Shown here: in pieces, positions 7,572-12,482 of the stretch
Layout: every line of letters begins with the position of its first letter
Numbering within the stretch: the first letter of the stretch is position 1
NCBI GenBank assembly: GCA_029263555.1
Contig: JAJUFW010000035.1
Span: forward strand, 1 to 12,482
DNA: 12,482 bases
Reading direction: 5' to 3'
From: Alphaproteobacteria bacterium
Lineage (GTDB): Bacteria; Pseudomonadota; Alphaproteobacteria; DSM-16000; Inquilinaceae
Made by a program: the position numbers and the translations under genes
Notes under the pieces: model-generated
Told to the model about the DNA's origin: nothing
Databases searched by the model: none
What the model saw: only the letters and a program-made list of their open reading frames with translations

Positions 7572-7585
7572 CTTCTTCCTCCGCC
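7572..7585 (-). promoter_or_regulatory. Strong ribosome binding site deciding the cyclase start
   Basis: On the minus strand GGAGGAAGAAG precedes the GTG at 7571, leaving 6 bases between GGAGG and the start. The spacing is ideal, and this fixes the GTG as start over the longer open frame to 7670, whose extra 33 residues are Arg/Gly-rich and resemble no domain. Confidence 0.7.
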
Positions 7586-7616
7586 GACGGCCGGAGCCGA
7601 GGCCGCAGGGTCGCCC

Positions 7617-7639
7617 GTCCCGAGCATACCGGCCGGGAC
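7617..7639 (-). promoter_or_regulatory. Possible promoter/hairpin upstream of the cyclase gene
   Basis: On the minus strand a 6-bp stem GTCCCG / CGGGAC encloses an 11-base loop containing TATGCT (plus-strand positions 7623-7628), a reasonable -10 hexamer about 50 bases before the cyclase GTG. No good -35 is seen 16-18 bases further upstream, so the promoter call is tentative. Confidence 0.2.
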
Positions 7640-7641
7640 AC

Positions 7642-7694
7642 CCCCCGGAATCGGAGCGGTCCGGGCGCAAAGGCCGCCATTCCGAAGCCGGGGG
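7642..7694 (-). terminator. Long imperfect hairpin between oxidoreductase and cyclase genes
   Basis: The arms 7642-7655 and 7681-7694 pair over 14 positions with two central mismatches (CCCCCGG..TCGGA against TCCGA..CCGGGGG). Inside them GCGG-CC (7656-7662) can pair with GGCCGC (7672-7677), giving one long stem of about 53 bases. It begins 18 bases after the oxidoreductase stop. No U tract follows on the transcribed (minus) strand. It may end the oxidoreductase transcript or act as a leader structure for the cyclase gene. Confidence 0.4.
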
Positions 7695-7712
7695 CGCTCG
7701 TCGGTCGCATCC

Positions 7713-9131
7713 TCACACCGGCAGGATATTCTGGTTCATGCGGAAAAGGTTCGCCGGATCGTAGCGGCGCTTGATCTCTGCCAGGCGATGGTAGTTCGGG
7801 CCATAGGCCGCCGCGACCCGGTCGCCCTCGTCGCCCGGCATGAAATTGACATAGGCGGTACCGGCGGCGTGCGGAGCGGCGGCGGCCCAAAGCTTCCGGG
7901 CCCAGCCGACGCACGTCGGATCTTCCGACGGCTCGCGCCAGCGAGCGTGCACATTCATGACGAAGTGGGCATGGCGTTGCGGAAAGGCCGTCCGCTCGAC
8001 GGCCACCCGGCCCGCGGCTCCTCCGACATGGCCGATGAAGATCTCGCATTCGGGTCCGGGCAGTTCCCCGATGGCGGCGGTCAGGACGTCGATCGCCTCG
8101 TCGGAGAGCCGGGTCAAATCGTGGCTCTTCCAGTAGTTCCGTGCGCCGGGCGCGAGCAGCGGATCGAAGGCCGCCTGCCAGCCGATGAACGGTGTCGGTC
8201 CGACGACGTCGGCCAAGGGATGGCCCAGCGAGCGCAGCTCGGCCGTGGCGCCTTCGCCGGCCGCGACGTCGCCGCCGTAGCACATCGCCAGCACCAGGAC
8301 CTCACGGCCGTGCCATTCGGCAGGAAGGAAGGGAAGCGGCGGGGCCTGTCGCATGACCACCCAGCAGGTCAGGTCGTCCGGCGCCGTGTCCACGATCCGC
8401 CGATAGTCCTTCAGCAGGCCCGCGGCATCGTCGAAAGGATGGACGACCAGCCCGGCCAGCACTTGCGGGCCCAGGGCGTGGAGCTGGAATTCGAACGCCG
8501 TGACGATGCCGAAATTTCCGCCCCCGCCGCGCAGCGCCCAGAACAGATCGGGGTTTTCGGTGTCGTTGGCCCGGACCAGCCTGCCTTCTGCCGTCACCAC
8601 ATCCACCGACAGGAGATTGTCGATCGTCAGGCCGAACTTGCGGGTGATCCAGCCGAAGCCTCCGCCCAAGGTCAGCCCGGCCACGCCGGTGGTCGAGTTG
8701 ATGCCGGTCGGCACCGCCAGTCCGAAGGCCTGCGTTTCCTTGTCCAGTTCCGCCAGCGTCACGCCGGGCTCGACCCAGGCGCGCCCGGCTGCCGGATCGA
8801 CGCGCACCGACTTCATCCGCGAAAGATCGATGACGAGACCGCCGTCGCAGACCGCATTCCCGGCGATGTTGTGCCCGCCCCCGCGAACCGCAACCAGCAG
8901 GCCATGCGCGACTGCGAACCTGACGGCCTCGATCACGTCGGCCGCACCGGCGCATTCCACGATCAGGCCCGGACGCCGGTCGATCATGGCATTCCAGATC
9001 GTCCTCGCCTCGTCATATCCGGGCGTCGTCTCGTCGAGCACGCGGCCTCGCAAGGCGCTTGCAAGCGCGTCCACGGCAGCCGCATCGACCTCCCGGTTGC
9101 CGGAATCCAGGGTCATGAGTCTGACGTCCAT
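7713..9131 (-). CDS. FAD-binding oxidoreductase, berberine-bridge / 6-hydroxynicotine-oxidase type
   Basis: A 472-residue PCMH-type flavoenzyme with a C-terminal BBE segment. The FAD domain has RGGGHNIAGN (83-92), whose His87 matches the His that binds FAD covalently in this family, and then GVAGLTLGGGFGW and ALRGGGGNFGIV. The C-terminus YHRLAEIKRRYDPANLFRMNQNI is the BBE signature. At the place of the second flavin-linking Cys of bicovalent members (the GxC before TVGVGG) this protein has Asn145, so a single His linkage is expected, as in 6-hydroxy-D-nicotine oxidase. No signal peptide is seen, so it is probably cytosolic. It uses O2 to oxidise an unidentified small molecule. The ATG at 9131 has GGGAGAG 5 bases upstream. 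No adjacent gene suggests a substrate. Confidence 0.9.
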   Translation of the reverse strand: MDVRLMTLDSGNREVDAAAVDALASALRGRVLDETTPGYDEARTIWNAMIDRRPGLIVECAGAADVIEAVRFAVAHGLLVAVRGGGHNIAGNAVCDGGLVIDLSRMKSVRVDPAAGRAWVEPGVTLAELDKETQAFGLAVPTGINSTTGVAGLTLGGGFGWITRKFGLTIDNLLSVDVVTAEGRLVRANDTENPDLFWALRGGGGNFGIVTAFEFQLHALGPQVLAGLVVHPFDDAAGLLKDYRRIVDTAPDDLTCWVVMRQAPPLPFLPAEWHGREVLVLAMCYGGDVAAGEGATAELRSLGHPLADVVGPTPFIGWQAAFDPLLAPGARNYWKSHDLTRLSDEAIDVLTAAIGELPGPECEIFIGHVGGAAGRVAVERTAFPQRHAHFVMNVHARWREPSEDPTCVGWARKLWAAAAPHAAGTAYVNFMPGDEGDRVAAAYGPNYHRLAEIKRRYDPANLFRMNQNILPV

Positions 9132-9428
9132 GGTGACTCTCCCTCGTGTTCGGCTAACTTGTCCGCATAAGGCCCTGAAGGGCCCGTCTTGCCGCCGCCG
9201 GATAGGCGGCGCGCATCGGGAGATCGAAGGAGGCAGTCGCTGCGGGTGTCCTCGGCACGCCCGCGCCGGGCAGTCCCTCCAGAGATAATGCCCATTCTAA
9301 CGCTCTTGCGGGCATCGGCGCGAGTTCATAGAGCGGGAAGCTGCGGAATCCGCGCCGGAATTGCCCCGACCGGGGACCTGTTCGTCTCCCGGTACGGCAC
9401 CCGGAGTGACAGGATCTTAGGGGACGAC
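9132..9428. other. Divergent intergenic region with two GC hairpins
   Basis: The 297 bases between the oxidoreductase start and the UDG-family start hold two adjacent hairpins: GGCCC-TGAA-GGGCC (9171-9184) and CGCCGCC-GGATA-GGCGGCG (9193-9211). An AAGGAGG (9227-9233) follows that has no well-placed ATG. A GATAAT (9284-9289) lacks a partner -35. The plus-strand frame is open here and joins the UDG frame (TTG at 9189, GTG at 9246, ATG at 9288), but codon third positions lose the strong G/C bias of the neighbours, so I treat it as non-coding. Confidence 0.4.
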
Positions 9429-10085
9429 ATGGTTGCCGGAAAGATGGCTGGACGACCCGCCGGCGTCGAAGGGCGGGATGGACCGCCCGATCGCCTTTCC
9501 GCAGCGCTTGCGGAGATTCGCGCCTGCCGGCTGTGCGAGGCGTCGCTTCCGCTCGGGCCGCGGCCGGTCGTCCGCGCCGCCGCCTCGGCGCGGATCCTGA
9601 TCGTGGGCCAGGCGCCCGGAACTCGGGTGCATGAGACCGGGATTCCCTGGAACGACCGCAGCGGCGACCGCCTGCGCGACTGGCTGGGGATCGACCGCGA
9701 TGCCTTCTACGACGAAGGTCGGGTCGCGATCGTGCCCATGGGCTTCTGCTATCCGGGCGTCCTGCCGTCGGGCGGCGACCGGCCGCCGCGTCCGGAATGC
9801 GCGCCGCTCTGGCATCCGCGGCTCCTGCCGGTTCTGCCCGGGATCCGGCTGACCCTGCTCGTCGGAAGCTATGCGCAGGCGCGTTATCTCGGGGATCGAC
9901 GGAAGCCGACCATGACGGAAACGGTCCGGGCGTGGCGCGACTATGTGCCGGGCTTCCTGCCGTTGCCGCACCCGAGCTGGCGCAACACCGCTTGGCTGCG
10001 CCGCAACCCCTGGTTCGAGGCCGAAGTGCTGCCCTGGCTCAAGGAACAGGTCGCCCGGCTGATGGCGGACGGGTCGCACGCCTAG
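9429..10085 (+). CDS. Uracil-DNA glycosylase superfamily protein with Fe-S cysteines
   Basis: A 218-residue protein of the family 4/5-like uracil-DNA glycosylase group. The ATG at 9429 has AGGGG 5 bases upstream. CxxC near the N-terminus (Cys33, Cys36) with Cys107 and Cys124, spaced by 16 residues, reproduces the 4Fe-4S ligand pattern of family 4. The first active-site motif is VGQAPG (59-64), followed by ETGIPWNDRSGDRLRDWLG; the second is HPSWRN (181-186), matching the HPS motif that enters the DNA groove. Classical family 4 has GEAPG and an Asn four residues before the third Cys. Here those positions are Gln61 and Pro103 by eye, so uracil excision should not be assumed. No UdgX KRRIH loop is visible. 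It ends on a CTAG shared with the convergent gene. Confidence 0.82.
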   Translation: MVAGKMAGRPAGVEGRDGPPDRLSAALAEIRACRLCEASLPLGPRPVVRAAASARILIVGQAPGTRVHETGIPWNDRSGDRLRDWLGIDRDAFYDEGRVAIVPMGFCYPGVLPSGGDRPPRPECAPLWHPRLLPVLPGIRLTLLVGSYAQARYLGDRRKPTMTETVRAWRDYVPGFLPLPHPSWRNTAWLRRNPWFEAEVLPWLKEQVARLMADGSHA

Positions 10086-10483
10086 TCGTCGGCCTGGGCC
10101 TCCAAGGCCTCCATGTCCTCGTCGGAAAAGCCGAAATGATGTCCGATCTCGTGGATCAGCACGTGGCGGACGATGTGCGGCAGGTCCTCGCCGCTGTCGC
10201 ACCAGTAGTCGAGGATCGGCCGGCGGTAGAGGAAGATCAGATCGGTATGGGTCCGGCTGGCGGCGACGCTCTGCTGGCCGAACGGGGTGCCGACATAGAG
10301 GCCCAGCAGGTCGAAGGGACTCTCCAGCTCCATGTCCCGGCAGGTTTCCTCATCGGGGAAGTCCTCGACCCGGATCGCCACACCCCTGACCATGCGGGAC
10401 AGCTCGGGCGGGATCTGCTCGAGTGCCGCATCGGCCAGCTCGGCGATGTCGTCCAGGCTCGGAGGGACGGTGAAGCGGTTCAT
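10082..10483 (-). CDS. Small zinc metallopeptidase (HExxHxxGxxD zincin, DUF1025/MPTase type)
   Basis: A 133-residue protein of the small family of minimal-gluzincin-like metallopeptidases, full length for the family. It has HEIGHHFGFSD at 111-121: zinc ligands His111 and His115, catalytic Glu112, and Gly118 and Asp121 of the extended HExxHxxGxxD motif. Upstream it has the family block SPFDLLGLYVGTPF and DLIFLYRRPILDYW, and an acidic C-terminus DEDMEALEAQADD. No signal peptide or membrane segment is present, so it should be cytosolic. The ATG at 10483 was preferred over 16 residues of upstream frame, with AAGGTG about 10 bases before it. Its physiological substrate is unknown. It is divergent from the pterin dehydratase and convergent with the UDG-family gene, overlapping it by 4 bases. 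Confidence 0.88.
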   Translation of the reverse strand: MNRFTVPPSLDDIAELADAALEQIPPELSRMVRGVAIRVEDFPDEETCRDMELESPFDLLGLYVGTPFGQQSVAASRTHTDLIFLYRRPILDYWCDSGEDLPHIVRHVLIHEIGHHFGFSDEDMEALEAQADD

Positions 10484-10504
10484 GGGGCGTTCGGCACCTT
10501 CGGC

Positions 10505-10510
10505 TTGACA
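10505..10510 (+). promoter_or_regulatory. TTGACA -35-like element upstream of pterin dehydratase
   Basis: A perfect TTGACA preceded by C (the CTTGAC favoured by alphaproteobacterial sigma-70) lies in the 93-base divergent gap, 66 bases before the ATG at 10577. The best-spaced -10 positions (CCACGT, CACGTG) are poor, so the promoter call is weak. Confidence 0.25.
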
Positions 10511-10576
10511 CGGGCGGGCGGACCGCACCACGTGAAATCATCCTCGAAACGACCAGGAATTGGGAGACCTTGCCCG

Positions 10577-10873
10577 ATGACCCGCAGGCTGACAGGGCAG
10601 GAACGCGAACAGGCTCTCCGGGACCTCGCCGGCTGGCAGGAGGTGGAGGGCCGCGACGCCATCCGCAAGAGCTTCACCTTCAAGACCTTCAACCAGGCCT
10701 GGGGCTTCATGAGCCGGGTGGCCCTCAAGGCCGAGAAGATGGACCACCATCCGGAATGGTTCAATGTCTACAACAGGGTGGACGTGACCTTGTCGACCCA
10801 TGAGGTGGACGGATTGTCCGAACGGGACCTGGAGCTCGCCCGCTTCATCGACACGGCGGCTGCCGCCGCTTGA
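10577..10873 (+). CDS. phhB: Pterin-4a-carbinolamine dehydratase
   Basis: A 98-residue cytosolic enzyme, typical PCD/DCoH length. It dehydrates 4a-hydroxytetrahydrobiopterin (carbinolamine) to quinonoid dihydropterin, recycling the cofactor after aromatic amino-acid hydroxylation. The active-site block is KAEKMDHHPEWFNVYNRV (51-68) with His57, His58 and Pro59; the downstream LSTHEVDGLSERDLELA (73-89) adds His75 and Asp84. The ATG at 10577 starts the conserved N-terminus and has GGGAG about 10 bases upstream. No phenylalanine hydroxylase gene is in the window, so the partner is elsewhere or the enzyme serves another pterin pathway such as molybdopterin or folate. The membrane-protein gene starts 60 bases downstream on the same strand and may be co-transcribed. 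Confidence 0.95.
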   Translation: MTRRLTGQEREQALRDLAGWQEVEGRDAIRKSFTFKTFNQAWGFMSRVALKAEKMDHHPEWFNVYNRVDVTLSTHEVDGLSERDLELARFIDTAAAAA

Positions 10874-10932
10874 CCCGTCCTGCGGCCCGGCCGACCATGG
10901 CGCCGGGTCGAGGGGAAGGGGACATCGATTTC

Positions 10933-12012
10933 ATGCGGATCACGCGGCAGGATCTGGCTCGCGCCGCCGAATCGGGGGTGCTGACCGCCGGGCAGGCAGA
11001 AAGTCTCTGGCAGTACCTGTCGGAAAGGGCCGAGGCGCGGCCGCGCTTCGATGCGGCCCATGTGCTGTGGTACGGCGGGGCGCTGATCGTCATGTCGTCC
11101 CTCACCCTCTTCACCACCATCGCCTGGAGGACCTTCGGCGGGCTCGCGCTCGCCCTGACCGGCGCCGCCTACGGACTCGGCGGCTGGGCACTCGGCGCCT
11201 GGCTCCGACGGCGCGGTCTCGCCACGCCGGGCGGCCTTCTGATCGCGATCGCGGTCGCCCTGGTGCCGCTCACCGTATTCGGGCTGCAGGAGGCCTTCGG
11301 CTGGCTGGTTTTCACCGAACCCGGATCCTATGCGGACTATCTCAGCTTCAGCGTATCGGACTGGCTCCGCGGCGGCTTCGTCCCCAGCGAGCTTGACGTC
11401 ATCCTGGCGGGTGTCCTGGCGTACAGGCGGTACCGGTTCGACTTCATCGTCGTCCCGGTCGCAGTCGCCGCATGGTTCCTGTCGATGGACCTGACCCCGG
11501 CTCTCCTGGGCGCCGACGGCTATGATTCCGACATTGCGCACCGGGTCTCGCTGGTCTTCGGGCTGGGCATGATCGTCCTTGCCTGGATCCTCGACATCCG
11601 CGGGGCCGGTGGCCCGGCGTTCTGGCTGCATATCGGCGGCGGCTTCACCTTCTGGATCGCCGTGCCGCTCGTGCTGCTCGATTTCCCGATCGGCGACGAT
11701 CCGCGGGCCGGGATCTTCGGCCTGGTCAGCCTGGCGCTGATCGCGCTTTCGGTCTTCCTGGCCCGGCCGTCCTATGCCGTGTTCGGGGGGCTGGGCGTGG
11801 CGCTCTATCTCGGATATCTGGCGGACGAGGTGTTCGGGGACTCGATCCTGTTTCCCTTCGCGCTCTCGGCCCTGGGGCTGTCGGTCATCGCCGCCGGCGT
11901 CATCGTCGTCCGGCACCGGGCGGCGATCGCCGCCTGGGTCGACCGGACCATGCCGGAAGCGCTGCGCGTCCTGAGGCCGGCGCATGCGCGGGTCCGGACG
12001 AAGGCGCAATGA
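10933..12012 (+). CDS. Polytopic membrane protein, DUF2157-like N-terminus
   Basis: A 359-residue inner-membrane protein of unknown function. A cytoplasmic N-terminus of about 40 residues (ITRQDLARAAESGVLTAGQAESLWQYL) resembles the start of DUF2157-type proteins: a short helix-turn-helix-like segment ahead of membrane helices. About nine hydrophobic segments follow, at roughly 44-62, 66-90, 99-118, 169-190, 205-221, 228-249, 258-276, 279-297 and 304-326, then a basic tail ending RVRTKAQ. The ATG at 10933 was chosen because GAGGGGAAGGGGA lies about 10 bases upstream and the conserved-looking segment begins there; an ATG at 10897 and a TTG at 10870 are in frame but lack a ribosome site. I cannot assign a function. 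The DUF2157 link is by eye. Confidence 0.75.
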   Translation: MRITRQDLARAAESGVLTAGQAESLWQYLSERAEARPRFDAAHVLWYGGALIVMSSLTLFTTIAWRTFGGLALALTGAAYGLGGWALGAWLRRRGLATPGGLLIAIAVALVPLTVFGLQEAFGWLVFTEPGSYADYLSFSVSDWLRGGFVPSELDVILAGVLAYRRYRFDFIVVPVAVAAWFLSMDLTPALLGADGYDSDIAHRVSLVFGLGMIVLAWILDIRGAGGPAFWLHIGGGFTFWIAVPLVLLDFPIGDDPRAGIFGLVSLALIALSVFLARPSYAVFGGLGVALYLGYLADEVFGDSILFPFALSALGLSVIAAGVIVVRHRAAIAAWVDRTMPEALRVLRPAHARVRTKAQ

Positions 12013-12058
12013 CGGGGCGCCCGAAGAAGGCTCTCTCCCACGACCGGCAACCTATGGT

Positions 12059-12075
12059 GGCGCTGAGTTAGCGCC
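12059..12075 (+). terminator. Hairpin between convergent genes
   Basis: GGCGCT-GAGTT-AGCGCC forms a 6-bp stem with a 5-base loop, extendable by two G-T pairs, 46 bases after the membrane-protein stop and 28 before the metallopeptidase stop. No T run follows on either side, so it would be a weak or factor-assisted terminator. Confidence 0.35.
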
Positions 12076-12102
12076 GTCTCCGGCCGCGGCCGCGCGGGGC
12101 GG

Positions 12103-12482
12103 CTAGCCGTAGCGGTGCAGGCGGGCGCCGTGCCGCTTCAGCCAGTCGCGACAGGCGTCGACGTCCGGATGCAGCTGCCGGACCAGGGCCCAGAACCGGG
12201 GGCCGTGGTTCATCTCCTTCAGATGCGCCACCTCGTGGGCGACCACGTAGTCCAGCACCGGCTCGGGCACCAGGATCAGCCGCCAGGAGAAGTTGAGCCG
12301 CCCCGTGGACGAGCAGCTTCCCCAGCGGGAACGGGTGTCGCGCACGGTCACCGACGCAACCCGGGCGGGCAGCCGTGCCGCAAGCGCCCGCGACCGCGCG
12401 GCCAGCTCGCGCCGCGCCTCGGCCTTCAGCCAGTCGGCGACCCTGCGGGAGAGATGCTCGGCGGCGCCGCCGACGATCAGGA
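12103..12482 (-). CDS. YgjP-like (SprT-type, DUF45) metallopeptidase, C-terminal part
   Basis: The frame stays open to the window edge, so this is the last 125 residues of a longer protein whose start lies beyond 12482. It shows the order typical of the YgjP/DUF45 family: a basic amphipathic helix region (HLSRRVADWLKAEARRELA), then VRDTRSRWGSCSSTGRLNFSWRL, then the zinc site VVAHEVAHL (HExxH at 12223-12237) and the distal ligand NHGPRFW, ending in a short helix and HRYG. Both HExxH histidines, the catalytic Glu and the third histidine are present. The family is predicted to be cytosolic zinc peptidases; the substrate is unknown. It is convergent with the membrane-protein gene across a 90-base gap. 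Confidence 0.92.
   Translation of the reverse strand, partial: LIVGGAAEHLSRRVADWLKAEARRELAARSRALAARLPARVASVTVRDTRSRWGSCSSTGRLNFSWRLILVPEPVLDYVVAHEVAHLKEMNHGPRFWALVRQLHPDVDACRDWLKRHGARLHRYG

Noticed and set aside
7572..7670. Longer start for the cyclase protein (ATG 7670)
   Set aside because: The extra 33 residues are Arg/Gly-rich, and GGAGG at ideal spacing precedes the GTG at 7571.
5769..9170. Open frame of 1133 codons on the plus strand across the cyclase, the gap and the oxidoreductase gene
   Set aside because: It is antisense to two well-recognised genes and shows no domain. Long antisense frames are common in GC-rich DNA with G/C third positions.
9189..9428. N-terminal extension of the UDG-family protein from TTG 9189 or GTG 9246
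   Set aside because: The third-position G/C bias disappears, no family sequence is seen there, and the ATG at 9429 has its own AGGGG ribosome site.
10768..12009. 413-codon frame antisense to the membrane protein
   Set aside because: Low-complexity Asp/Arg/Gln-rich translation, with a far better membrane protein on the opposite strand.
12080..12096. GC-rich palindromic run near the YgjP-like gene end
   Set aside because: Low-complexity CCGCGGCCGCG sequence that is expected by chance at this base composition.
1..12482. CRISPR array, tRNA, rRNA, insertion sequence, attachment site or defence system
   Set aside because: No regularly spaced repeats, no cloverleaf or rRNA signature, no transposase or integrase, and no nuclease or toxin module were seen on either strand.

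Overview
The window is GC-rich throughout, with strong G/C preference at third codon positions. It carries a ChvI/ChvG-type two-component pair, a SAM-cyclase-ATPase-TPR signalling protein and several small enzymes, a mix typical of an alphaproteobacterial chromosome, probably of the Rhodospirillales or a related order. The species cannot be named from the sequence. There are no rRNA or tRNA genes, no CRISPR array, no insertion sequence and no sign of phage or plasmid. It reads as ordinary chromosome with intact genes.

Layout, left to right. (1) Positions 1-1966 (+): the end of a ChvI-like response regulator and a complete ChvG-like sensor kinase, a membrane stress two-component system. (2) Positions 1977-3322 (-): a two-gene operon of low-molecular-weight protein tyrosine phosphatase then fructosamine/ketosamine-3-kinase family protein, with a 1-base TGATG overlap. 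(3) Positions 3441-4181 (+): a Sir2-type NAD-dependent protein deacylase, divergent from that operon. (4) Positions 4215-7571 (-): a 1118-residue protein with SAM domain, class III adenylate cyclase, AAA/STAND-like ATPase and TPR region. (5) Positions 7713-9131 (-): a berberine-bridge/6-hydroxynicotine-oxidase-like FAD oxidoreductase. (6) Positions 9429-10085 (+): an Fe-S uracil-DNA-glycosylase-superfamily protein. (7) Positions 10082-10483 (-): a small HExxH metallopeptidase, whose stop codon interlocks with that of gene 6 at one CTAG. (8) Positions 10577-12012 (+): pterin-4a-carbinolamine dehydratase, then a polytopic membrane protein. (9) Positions 12103-12482 (-): the C-terminal part of a YgjP-like metallopeptidase that runs off the window.

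The most coherent functional unit is 1977-4181. The phosphatase and kinase match the two steps known for repair of ribose-5-phosphate-glycated lysines (5-dephosphorylation, then 3-phosphorylation leading to spontaneous release). The divergent Sir2 protein has the YxxR acyl-pocket motif expected of a lysine desuccinylase/deacylase. Together they can be read as a cluster that erases non-enzymatic lysine damage. This is inference. A 7-bp inverted repeat in the shared intergenic region could be a common operator. The cyclase protein is predicted to be catalytically active and to sense something through its ATPase/TPR half, but its ligand cannot be read from the sequence.
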